Translations under genes and position numbers: made by a program | The notes under the pieces: model-generated | Database searches by the model: none | Told to the model about the DNA's origin: nothing | Seen by the model: only the letters and a program-made list of their open reading frames with translations | Assembly: GCA_033856195.1 (NCBI GenBank) | Contig: JAWVFL010000029.1 | Span: forward strand, 1 to 64,000 | Reading direction: 5' to 3' | DNA: 64,000 nt | From: VRUE01 sp033856195 | GTDB lineage: Bacteria > Actinomycetota > Thermoleophilia > Solirubrobacterales > 70-9 | In this document: one piece after another, positions 36,837 to 44,822 of the stretch | How the letters are laid out: the number at the start of each line of letters is the position of its first letter | How positions within the stretch are numbered: position 1 is the first letter of the stretch

Positions 36837-37443
36837 ATGCTGAGAGCGCTGCTGGACCGACTCACCTACGCAAACGTCGTCGCGACCCTAGCCCTGTTTC
36901 TCGCCCTGGGGACTGGCCTATGCCGTCTCCAAGATCAACGGCTCGGACATCAGGAAGCACAGCCTGACGGGTAAGCAGTTCAAGGCGAACTCGATCGGCG
37001 GCAGGGTCGTGAAGGAGTCGAGTCTGCGGCCGGTCCCGCGCGCACAGAACGCCGCCCGTCTTGGCGGTCAGCCCGCCTCCCGCTTCCTCGACAGTTGCCC
37101 GCAGGCTTCCGTCCCGACGATCCCGATCGCCGATGTCTGCGTCGAGGTGCAGGCCCGCTCCCCGAGGTCCTACGGCGGCGCGGCGTTCGACTGCTCCCTC
37201 ACCGACAACCGCGAAAGGGCCGGCCGGCGACTCCCGACCCATCAGGAGCTGATGGTCGCGCTCGCGACTCCCCAGGTGCAGCTTGCGCCGGGCGGCGAGC
37301 TGACCAGCGAGGTCTATCCCTCCAGCACGCCGGGCAAGCTCGATGTTCTCTACGTCACCGATGAATCCGGCTCTGTCGGGCTCGCTCCCGACAGCGGCGA
37401 CGGCGCCAAGAGCTACCGCTGCGTAGCCGACCCCATGAACTAA
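36837..37443 (+). pseudogene. surface protein of the VSKINGSDI type, frameshifted
   Basis: GAGGAGGG precedes ATG 36837; the N-terminus MLRALLDRLTYANVVATLALFLALG is a membrane/signal segment. The frame then breaks near 36905. One base out of frame it continues AYAVSKINGSDIRKHSLTGKQ to a C-terminal domain ending at TAA 37443 (SYRCVADPMN). One extra base in CTGGGGACTGGCC accounts for it. Short collagen-like/tail proteins with this N-terminus are common in this lineage. Function unknown. Confidence 0.65.
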
Positions 37444-37475
37444 AAAGCACGCCCTCGACGGCGAGGAGGAAACCG

Positions 37476-38289
37476 ATGGCAAACCTGACTCAGCATCTGA
37501 CGTCCATCTTTCCCGACCTACGATCGGGTCCTTCTCCTGGCCGGCGACTCCTCGCCCTGGCGCTGTGCTCGATGCTCGTCCTCGGCAGCGTCTTCCCCGG
37601 CGTCGCCTTGGCCGGCGAGGCTGACAGCGAAGGGGAAGGGACCTCGCCGCCGATTGAACTGCCCGAGCCCCCAGACTTCGACCCCGGCGGGGAAGAAACC
37701 GACTTGGAAGAAGTGCCGGCGACGGGAGGCGGCGAAGAAGACGGCGTCGCAGAAATCGAACCCGAAGTAGACATCGAAGTGCCGCCGCCGGAGGAAGTCA
37801 CCAGCGCCGCAACCGAAGCTCCTGACGAAGCGCCGCCGCCCCAGCCGGTCGCGGTGCCGGAACCCGCGACCTCGGCCCCCGAACCCGAGTCCGTGCAGCA
37901 GGCGGCAGCCGAACCGCCGAGCTCGGAGCCGGTCGCGAATCAGTCGATCACCGCGCCGAAGCAGATGCCCGACCGGCACTCGGCATTCGCGAGGGCGCCC
38001 GAGGAAGCCGCGCCGCCGGCCGAACCAGCCCAGCAGAAAGTCCCGCTGTCGCCCCAGCCCGTGGCCACCCCGGCAAAAGACTCAGGGCGTAACCTCACCG
38101 GCAAGGATCCCTACGTCGTGAGGCCAGGGGGACTGTCTCTGGCATATCGCCGCCGCGCTGCTGCCAGGCGAGGCGGGCACGCAGGCTGTCGCTCGCGAGG
38201 TCGAGCGGCTGTGGCGGCTGAACGAAAACCGGATAGGGACTGGCGATCCGAATCTCATCTACGCCGGAACGACGCTCGCGCTTCGGTAA
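37476..38289 (+). pseudogene. secreted Pro/Glu-rich LysM protein, frameshifted
   Basis: ATG 37476 follows GAGGAGG. A signal-like segment (LLALALCSMLVLGSVFPGVALAG) is followed by a long Glu/Pro/Ala-rich linker. At 38127-38131 a run of five G breaks the frame. With four G the reading continues as a LysM domain: YVVRPGDCLWHIAAALLP, VERLWRLNENRIGTGDPN, LIYAGTTLALR, stop TAA 38287-38289. LysM binds peptidoglycan, so the intact protein would attach to the cell wall. Confidence 0.7.
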
Positions 38290-38351
38290 GTCCCTGCGGA
38301 AACACGGCAATCCCTCCGCTGCCCAGCGCAACAGTCAAGCCTTCGTCTTCC

Positions 38352-38380
38352 TTAGACTGCTAAATTTTTCTTGATCTTAT
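38352..38380 (+). promoter_or_regulatory. candidate promoter of the tRNA/ArgRS-like cassette
   Basis: TTAGAC (38352-38357), 17-base AT-rich spacer, TCTTAT (38375-38380). It lies at the point where GC content drops and precedes the 14-codon ORF and the tRNA. Confidence 0.4.
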
Positions 38381-38396
38381 CGCGGAAGGGAGGACG

Positions 38397-38441
38397 ATGA
38401 AAGACCTGAGGCGAGAAGCACCAGATGTGGCGTTCCGGTGA
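38397..38441 (+). CDS. 14-residue leader peptide or mini-ORF
   Basis: ATG AAA GAC ... TGA encodes MKDLRREAPDVAFR. GGGAGGA is placed four bases upstream, a good ribosome-binding site. It ends 13 bases before the tRNA. It could be a leader peptide controlling downstream expression, a minimal substrate peptide for the radical SAM enzymes, or chance. Confidence 0.35.
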   Translation: MKDLRREAPDVAFR

Positions 38442-38454
38442 ACTTGCCTCACAT

Positions 38455-38528
38455 GCGCCCGTAGCTCAACTGGGAAAGAGCAGCGGCCTTTGACGCCGTT
38501 GGTACGGGTTCGAGCCCCGTCGGGCGTG
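38455..38528 (+). tRNA. tRNA with anticodon UUG (Gln type), linked to an ArgRS homologue
   Basis: Complete cloverleaf: acceptor GCGCCCG/CGGGCGT (only 1-72 is a G-U pair), positions 8-9 TA, D-arm GCTC/GAGC with a GG-containing loop, anticodon stem GCGGC/GCCGT, loop CTTTGAC (U33, anticodon TTG, A37), a four-base variable loop and T-arm ACGGG-TTCGAGC-CCCGT. The discriminator is G and CCA is not encoded. A weak 1-72 pair, G73 and UUG are glutamine-type identity features. Position 35 is U, so the C35 needed by ordinary arginyl-tRNA synthetase is absent. The next gene starts ten bases after its 3' end. Confidence 0.85.
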
Positions 38529-38538
38529 TTCACAGCCC

Positions 38539-40191
38539 ATGCCCTCGCCAAGCATTCTAGATGAGCTTGAGAAGCATATCTCCGCAGCAGGCGCTTCGGA
38601 ACTGCTCAAGGTGAGTCTGCCTCGCCGGCCGGAGTCCCATGATGTCTTGGTGATACCCATGAAGCCCTCCGGGCAGCAAGGCCTGATTGAGGAGGTTCGC
38701 TCCGCGTTCACTACTCATTCCAGTGTCGCCGACGTACGTACTGATCTTGATCGTCAGACGCTGTCTATCAGCCTTCATGATACGTGGGTTGCAAGCATCG
38801 GTGGCTTGCTCGAGCAAGGCTGTTCTCCGGGGCTCGACACGTCGGACCTCGCTGCAGGAAAACGCGTCGTGATCGACTTCTGCAATCCAAACGCCACTAA
38901 GGCCCTGCATATTGGCCACCTTCGTAATATTGCGATTGGCAACGCGCTCACGGGGCTAGCGAAAGCATGCGGTGCGCACACGACCACCCACAGCCATGTG
39001 GGAGACATAGGCCGTAGCATGGGGGAGGCGATCGCTGGGTGTCTACTGTTCGGCGGTCGCATCGGTGGACATCCGGTAGAAGTAAAGAGTGACCACTATG
39101 TAGGCCAGTGCTATGCACAGTATGTTCTGCTTCTCGCTAACGCCAGATATAGCGATGACCCGGCCCTCACTCGGGAAGGCACGACTGGACGAAGCGATCT
39201 AGCGGAGAAAGTACTCAGGCTGGTGCGAGGCAGCGATGCTGTGGCCACTGATATGTGGTTAAAAATTAGACGCCTCGCAACCGACGGTCATGCTCAGACG
39301 TTGGACAGACTCGGGGTTGCAATTGATCGCACGTTCTATGAGTCAGATTATGCCGAGGCTGCGGTTCAGTTTGCCGACCTCCTTGTTAAGCGCCGCATTG
39401 TGAGCGACCTACGTGACGGCGCGCTGGTTTACCACACCGGCCGGCAAGAGTATCCGAGGATGATTCTGCGACGCGCCGACGGGGTCGCCACCCAGCATTT
39501 GAGATTTCTAAGCCTCTGGCAGGCCAAGTCGGAGAGCCTCGACGGGGCAGTGTCACTTGAGGTGATTGGGGACGAGTGGGCTCCCCTTGCGCGATTTGGA
39601 TCGGAAATACTCAGGCAGATCAATGAGAACTCAGAGCGAATACATCCGAGTCAGTTCCTGACCTATGGGATGGTCTCACTCGAAAATGGAGAGGTCACGT
39701 CAAGTGACGGCGGTGGACTCTTGGCGGATGAGCTTCTAAATCGCATAGCTGAAACCCAGGAGATCGAAGCACTAGTGGCGCAAAACAGCAGGTTCCGCCT
39801 TGTCGACCTCACGCGCATTATTACGCTTGGCTGGTTCCTGAGCCGGGATATGAAGAAGCCCATGCGACTTCGACCCAAAGCGTTCACGGATATTGTCTAT
39901 AACCCAGGCTGGGCGATCGCAGAGGCATTGGTCACTGCTTGGGATAAAGAGTTCGACGGCAACCAGGAGCCACCCGCACGCGATCCGTGGTATCGCTTCG
40001 CGGTTGTTCATTCGCAGATGCATCGTCGCCTGGCATCTCATTCACTTATGCACTGGGATCCGGTGCCCCTTCTGAAGTTCCACGGCCATATGGCTCGGTG
40101 GTATCTGAAGGCCCCCCGAAGTGCGAGCTTGGCACGATGCATGCGGACCGTATTGAGCCACGGAGTAGCGACTCTAGGGCTTTCTAGCTAA
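38539..40191 (+). CDS. arginyl-tRNA synthetase homologue in an accessory cassette
   Basis: 550 residues, near full ArgRS length. Class I signature: VIDFCNPNATKALHIGHLRN with HIGH at 124-127, then HVGDIGRSMGE. The catalytic core continues with FYESDYAEAAVQFADLL, DGALVYHT, VIGDEWAPLARF and FLTYGMVSL. The KMSK-position motif reads GEVTSSDGGG (384-393), degenerate as in many ArgRS. The C-terminal helical domain (HSQMHRRLASHSLM ... ARCMRTVLSHGVATLGL) matches the DALR anticodon-binding domain. No ribosome-binding site is visible in the ten bases after the tRNA. Codon use is much less GC-biased than in the backbone, indicating transfer. It may charge the adjacent tRNA or make aminoacyl-adenylate for a pathway. 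The amino acid is not known. Confidence 0.85.
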   Translation: MPSPSILDELEKHISAAGASELLKVSLPRRPESHDVLVIPMKPSGQQGLIEEVRSAFTTHSSVADVRTDLDRQTLSISLHDTWVASIGGLLEQGCSPGLDTSDLAAGKRVVIDFCNPNATKALHIGHLRNIAIGNALTGLAKACGAHTTTHSHVGDIGRSMGEAIAGCLLFGGRIGGHPVEVKSDHYVGQCYAQYVLLLANARYSDDPALTREGTTGRSDLAEKVLRLVRGSDAVATDMWLKIRRLATDGHAQTLDRLGVAIDRTFYESDYAEAAVQFADLLVKRRIVSDLRDGALVYHTGRQEYPRMILRRADGVATQHLRFLSLWQAKSESLDGAVSLEVIGDEWAPLARFGSEILRQINENSERIHPSQFLTYGMVSLENGEVTSSDGGGLLADELLNRIAETQEIEALVAQNSRFRLVDLTRIITLGWFLSRDMKKPMRLRPKAFTDIVYNPGWAIAEALVTAWDKEFDGNQEPPARDPWYRFAVVHSQMHRRLASHSLMHWDPVPLLKFHGHMARWYLKAPRSASLARCMRTVLSHGVATLGLSS

Positions 40192-40222
40192 CGGGTCAAA
40201 AGCCCTGCTAGTATCCTTGGAC

Positions 40223-40251
40223 TTGATTTATCAAATATTCTCGTTTAAACT
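40223..40251 (+). promoter_or_regulatory. candidate promoter of the radical SAM operon
   Basis: TTGATT (40223-40228), 17-base spacer, TAAACT (40246-40251), in the AT-rich gap between the ArgRS-like gene and the first radical SAM gene. Confidence 0.5.
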
Positions 40252-40284
40252 AGGCGTCCGTTGGATTGACTGCGGGAGGATCGG

Positions 40285-41763
40285 TTGACGGAGTTGCGCA
40301 AAAGCGGCGGCAAGGAGTGGCGTGAGACCACGCATCCGGCTAGGCTGTCTACCCCCCTGCCAGACGGAGCGGTGCAGTGTCATTTGTCACCTCGGAACTG
40401 CGTGATCAAACCAGGGCGCAATGGTTACTGTCGTGTTCGGAAGAATGAGAATGGCCGACTCGTCACCTTGAATTACGGTAAGTCAGTCGCGATGACCGAG
40501 GAGTCCATCGAGACGGAGGCTGTATATCACTACGCTCCGGGGGCAGCCATTCTTTCAATGGGCAATATCGGATGCATGATGCACTGTGAATACTGTCACA
40601 ACTGGCGAACGTCACAGGCACGCTACGTAACTGACGATGTCGTTCACGTATACACCCCTGAGGAGGTCGTTGAGGAGGCGCTAGCACGTGGGATCAAGGT
40701 CCTGTCTTGGACCTACAACGACCCGGTGGTGTGGCACGAGTTTGTCCTAGATACCGCCAGACTTGGCAAAGAACATGGACTTATCAATTTGTACAAGTCT
40801 GCCTTCTTCATCTCAATGGAGGGCGCGTCAGAGCTCGTTGATGTCATCGATATCTTCAGCGTTTCAGTGAAGTCAATGGATCCAAAGTTCTATAAGAAGG
40901 TTACTAAGGGTTGGCTTGAGCCAGTTCTGGAAGCGACGGAATACGTTTACGCCAAAGGTCGCCATGTAGAGATTTCTAACCTCGTCGTCACGGATGCGAA
41001 TGACGCGCCTGAGGAGACCATAAAGATCGCCGAGTGGGTACTGGGTAGCCTGGGAAGCGAGGTTCCACTCCATTACGTGCGGTTCCATCCGGACTACAAG
41101 TACACGCATGTAGGGCGTACTCCTATTGATCGATTGGAGAGCGCAAGGAAGGCGGCCTTGGATCTGGGCATCCAGTATTGCTACCTAGGCAACGTCTACG
41201 ACTCGGATGCGACGAACAGTCGCTGCCCTAATTGCGGGGACATTGTCGTTCGACGCTACGGTCTGAATGCCGAGGCTGTGGGTTTGAGCGCCGATTCGAC
41301 CTGTCGTGGATGCGGGGCTCGGCTTCCGTTCAAGCTCATCGCGGCGGATCAGACGGAACCTGAGACGTCAAGCGTTGCGAGCCCAACTACCGATGCATCG
41401 ATGCGCCATGATCACAAATGGCGAGGGGATGTTAAGGCGGTTCATCTTGAATTTAAGAACCAGGCACCCGACGCGGCAACTGCCTATGTTGCGGTACTTG
41501 GGGGCGAGCATGACGGACAGACCCTTCGAGAAGTTCCTGTGATGGGTCACCGATCGTTTCGAGTGATCTGCTGTAAGAGCTGGCCCGATGACATCGGAAT
41601 TTCCGTTAGCCATCCCGAGCATGTCCAGGTGGACTACTTCGATGTATACGACCGCGCCCATTTCCCCACGGCGTCTGTAGACGTGGCGGAGCCGGTAAGA
41701 GACGCGACTCCCGGGCCGATATTCCGACGGGCATCACAGGTAGTTGCCGATGCTAACTCCTAA
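40285..41763 (+). CDS. radical SAM enzyme, AmmeMemoRadiSam / PFL-activase-like, with extra C-terminal domain
   Basis: 492 residues from TTG 40285, with GGGAGGA upstream. The N-terminal part has conserved cysteines (C32, C39, C49 in CHLSPRNC ... GYCRVRKN), typical of the AmmeMemoRadiSam radical SAM family. The [4Fe-4S]-SAM motif CMMHCEYC (97, 101, 104) follows ILSMGNIG. A zinc-ribbon-like segment (CPNCGD ... CRGCGA) lies near 315-355. The last ~120 residues (VKAVHLEFKNQAPDAATAYVAVLGG ... VQVDYFDVYD) form an additional beta-rich domain I do not recognise. The usual AMMECR1/Memo partners are absent. Its stop overlaps the next gene start by 14 bases. Confidence 0.8.
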   Translation: MTELRKSGGKEWRETTHPARLSTPLPDGAVQCHLSPRNCVIKPGRNGYCRVRKNENGRLVTLNYGKSVAMTEESIETEAVYHYAPGAAILSMGNIGCMMHCEYCHNWRTSQARYVTDDVVHVYTPEEVVEEALARGIKVLSWTYNDPVVWHEFVLDTARLGKEHGLINLYKSAFFISMEGASELVDVIDIFSVSVKSMDPKFYKKVTKGWLEPVLEATEYVYAKGRHVEISNLVVTDANDAPEETIKIAEWVLGSLGSEVPLHYVRFHPDYKYTHVGRTPIDRLESARKAALDLGIQYCYLGNVYDSDATNSRCPNCGDIVVRRYGLNAEAVGLSADSTCRGCGARLPFKLIAADQTEPETSSVASPTTDASMRHDHKWRGDVKAVHLEFKNQAPDAATAYVAVLGGEHDGQTLREVPVMGHRSFRVICCKSWPDDIGISVSHPEHVQVDYFDVYDRAHFPTASVDVAEPVRDATPGPIFRRASQVVADANS

Positions 41764-43264
41764 GGACTACAAGATCCTGAGCCTTAATGACCAGGAGTCG
41801 TTGCTCCTGCTGTCTGGCAATCATCGCGTATTCAAAGTCGATCGGGATCTGGGGTCCAGACTCGAACAGCTTGGAACCAAAGGGATGGAGGAGTCTGAGG
41901 CCGCTGAGTGGTCATTTCTTGAGCGGGCTGGTTTGGTCTCCAACGAGAATCCGGATGTACTGCGCCGTAGCAGCTTTGAGGATGGCGCTCACCTTGCGAT
42001 AAACGTCAACCTGACGCACGCATGCAATTTGGCTTGCACCTACTGTTTTGCCGAGGGCGGCGACTATGGCCGTATGACGCACCCAATGACCGCAGAGTCG
42101 GTCGATCAGATCTTTGCCTTCATTGACGACAATGTCACGGAAAGCGACACGGTGAGATTCGAGTTCTTTGGGGGCGAGCCTCTAGCCAATCCCAAGATCA
42201 TCGAGCAAATATGTGAGCGCTCAGAGAGGCTGGCCACGAACACCAGCCTGAAATTCCTTTATAGGATTTCTACCAATCTCACCCTCCTGCCGAAACGTGT
42301 CCTTGCGCGTTTTGCGCAGCATAACTTCGTGGTTTCGGTGTCGCTCGATGGGGGACCCGAGATTCAGGATCGCTTCCGCCCCACCCGGGGAGGACGGGGA
42401 TCTTTCGAGCGTATAGTCGCCAACGTGGAAAAGGTTCGGGCGGCTAGTGAGACAATTACCTTGGTGGCGCGCATGACCGTTGCATCAAGCCAGCCCTCGT
42501 TGGTAGAGCGCGTTAAAGGCCTGTGGACCCTCAATGTCTTTGACTATTTTCAGATCTATCCGGCCGTCTATAGGGCGTCTGGCGACGGGATATCAGCTTC
42601 GGGATGTGCAGATGCGCCTGGCGACGGTCCTGTGGTCAACTATTTTCTCCACGATGAGATGCCGGCGCAGTTTCGAGAATTCCTCGAGACATACCCAACG
42701 TTCTTTGCGGACGACAATAGATTCAAAGGTGTACTGGAGTACGAGCGAACCGCGGAGATGATCTTGGAGGGCAAGCTAGCTTTGGCCTTTTGCTCTGGAG
42801 GTAGGGTCTATTACACGCATTCGCCCAATGGCGTCATCAGCCCATGTCATCGTCTTGCGGGAGATGAGAGCTTCGATGTTGGTGAGGGCTCAAAAGGACT
42901 CACCACGGATCACGACGAGTGGCGGGATTCGGTTGATACCCACCCCGAATGCTCGCAGTGCTGGGCTCGCTACATCTGTGGAGGCGGATGCAAGCAGGAG
43001 AATCACCTCGCGACTGGCGATCTGAATAAGCTCAATCAAGACTCCTGCTCCTACCAGCTGATGCTTGCGGAGGAGGTCATAAAGATGGCCGCTAGAGCGC
43101 CGACGAGGTACCGCAAGCGCGATCGGCAGGCCTTTAGGGACCTATTCGTGTCATGTGGGCGGCCGGTCGCCCGGAACGCAAGAGCCACGGAGCTCTCTGA
43201 GGTTGAGTTTCATCACTTCAGGCCGCTCGAATCTCGGGTGCCTACCGCGACGGTGGCAGCATGA
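41750..43264 (+). CDS. radical SAM/SPASM enzyme, peptide-maturase-like
   Basis: 504 residues. Residues 1-~75 form a PqqD-like/winged N-terminal region (SLNDQESLLLLSGNHRVFKVD), then the cluster motif CNLACTYC (92, 96, 99) and FEFFGGEPLANP follow. The C-terminal SPASM-type cysteines are FCSGGRVYYTHSPNGVISPC, then CSQCWARYICGGGC and a last CSY. This layout is that of enzymes that modify peptides or proteins with auxiliary Fe-S clusters. The substrate is not evident. ATG 41750 overlaps the end of the upstream gene, so the two are co-translated. Confidence 0.85.
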   Translation: MLTPKDYKILSLNDQESLLLLSGNHRVFKVDRDLGSRLEQLGTKGMEESEAAEWSFLERAGLVSNENPDVLRRSSFEDGAHLAINVNLTHACNLACTYCFAEGGDYGRMTHPMTAESVDQIFAFIDDNVTESDTVRFEFFGGEPLANPKIIEQICERSERLATNTSLKFLYRISTNLTLLPKRVLARFAQHNFVVSVSLDGGPEIQDRFRPTRGGRGSFERIVANVEKVRAASETITLVARMTVASSQPSLVERVKGLWTLNVFDYFQIYPAVYRASGDGISASGCADAPGDGPVVNYFLHDEMPAQFREFLETYPTFFADDNRFKGVLEYERTAEMILEGKLALAFCSGGRVYYTHSPNGVISPCHRLAGDESFDVGEGSKGLTTDHDEWRDSVDTHPECSQCWARYICGGGCKQENHLATGDLNKLNQDSCSYQLMLAEEVIKMAARAPTRYRKRDRQAFRDLFVSCGRPVARNARATELSEVEFHHFRPLESRVPTATVAA

Positions 43265-43292
43265 ATGGAGAGACGGTACGAAGGGTTGACAG

Positions 43293-44609
43293 GTGACCGC
43301 TACGGAAACCCTAGGTACCGGCAGGATTCGCCGGCGGAACATCCACACCTATCCATTCAAGTACCAGTATCTGGATTACGCGGATTTCTTTGCACTAGAC
43401 AGCGCAGTGCTGTATCTGCATATCCCGTTCTGTCTTACGAAGTGTGGTTTCTGTGATTACACGGTATACGTTGGCCGGTCCGGCGATGCTCGCGAGGACT
43501 ATGTGCAGACTCTAGAAACCGAGATACGAGCATGGCCGAGCCATCGCGTATTTCCGGCCGCTGAACTCGACGCCATCTACTTTGGAGGCGGGACCCCGGG
43601 CATTCTCGACGGCGATCAGCTAGCGCGATTGATTACTGTATGTCGCGAGACTTTCGCGGTGCGAGACGACTGCGAGATCTGCATCGAGTTTGATCCATCT
43701 ACGGTCGAGCCGGACAAGCTGTCGCGAGTGCAGGACGCAGGGGCGACGCGTATAAGTCTCGGGGTGCAGAGCTTTGATGACGCTGTCTTGACTACCTGCG
43801 GCCGATCCCACGATTCAAACAGAGCTATTGGCGCCATCGAAGACGTTCGAGCGGCTGGTTTCGATCATTTCAACCTCGATCTGATCTTTCCATTGCCCGG
43901 ACAGACTTACGAGAGTTGGATAGACAGCGTCGACCGAGCGGTGGCCCTTGACCCTGGATGCATCACCGCCTATGGGCTAGAGGTGTGGCCGAAGACCGCC
44001 TTTCACCATCAGCTTAAGGCGGGCGAGATCTCATTGCCGACGCCCCTAGATGAGCTTCGAATGTACGAATATGCGCTCGATGCTCTTGAGGGAGCTGGAT
44101 TCGAGCGAGGGAGCACCTCCGGTTACTACCATCCCGAGAGGTGCGAGGGATTGTGTCGGTTTCTCGATTATTATTGGCGAACCTGGCCAATGATTGGCTT
44201 GGGAGTGTCGTCAAAGTCGGTTATCGGCGATCGCCTCTACACGAACGTCAAGCCCCTGAACAAGTATCGTGAGCTTGTTGCTGAAGGTCGAATTCCTCTG
44301 GACTTCGCAACTCGCCTCACGAGGCAACAGGAGATGCGACGAGTGATGATACGCGGTCTCAAGATGTGCGAGGTGTACAAGGAGGAGTTCGAGACCCGAT
44401 TTGGGCTTGGCATGGATCAGGTGTATGGCGACGAGCTGGGAGAGTTGGTCGACGCTGGTCTGCTTCGTAATGAGGAAGACCGGATATCCCTAACCCGGCA
44501 GGGGCAGCTTTACTCGACGAACGTGTTCGAGAGATTCTACGTAGAGGAGGATCTCTCTCAGCCCAGTAGCGACGAGGTTAGGTTCGGAATCTCCGAACTT
44601 ATTGACTGA
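43293..44609 (+). CDS. HemW/HemN-like radical SAM enzyme
   Basis: 438 residues from GTG 43293. LYLHIPFCLTKCGFCDYTVY places the cluster cysteines at 47, 51 and 54. IYFGGGTPGIL, RISLGVQSFDD and FNLDLIFPLPGQT are HemN/HemW-family motifs, and a C-terminal HemN-C-like winged helix follows. The host will have its own HemW elsewhere, so this copy is probably a cassette-specific enzyme (heme handling, or a C-methyl/radical transfer role as in other HemW relatives). Low-GC codon use as in its neighbours. Confidence 0.82.
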   Translation: MTATETLGTGRIRRRNIHTYPFKYQYLDYADFFALDSAVLYLHIPFCLTKCGFCDYTVYVGRSGDAREDYVQTLETEIRAWPSHRVFPAAELDAIYFGGGTPGILDGDQLARLITVCRETFAVRDDCEICIEFDPSTVEPDKLSRVQDAGATRISLGVQSFDDAVLTTCGRSHDSNRAIGAIEDVRAAGFDHFNLDLIFPLPGQTYESWIDSVDRAVALDPGCITAYGLEVWPKTAFHHQLKAGEISLPTPLDELRMYEYALDALEGAGFERGSTSGYYHPERCEGLCRFLDYYWRTWPMIGLGVSSKSVIGDRLYTNVKPLNKYRELVAEGRIPLDFATRLTRQQEMRRVMIRGLKMCEVYKEEFETRFGLGMDQVYGDELGELVDAGLLRNEEDRISLTRQGQLYSTNVFERFYVEEDLSQPSSDEVRFGISELID

Positions 44610-44780
44610 TTTCTGAAAGCGGATTAGGCCCGGAGTGTGAGGTGCCGCTTGACAATATCCGAGGCCTACCGATCCGATCCGCTCCGACCACCATGCTCGA
44701 CCTCCACTTGAAACCCTGAGCCCAGGAGGAGCGAGCGTGGTGCAGTCTTGCAGCATTTCCAAGCGACATATACACAGCAG

Positions 44781-44822
44781 GGGGACCACTTTCTGCCTTT
44801 GGCGCCCTGTAGTGGTGAGATG
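44781..44822 (+). promoter_or_regulatory. conserved 40-base leader ending in the start codon, copy 2
   Basis: GGGGACCACTTTC...GCCCTGTAGTGGTGAGATG matches 33319-33358. ACCACT and AGTGGT form a short inverted repeat within it. It abuts the start of the ArsR-like gene. Confidence 0.5.

Noticed and set aside
40500..41110. Minus-strand frames antisense to the first radical SAM gene
   Set aside because: Short, without ribosome-binding sites or recognisable domains, and covered by a motif-rich plus-strand gene.
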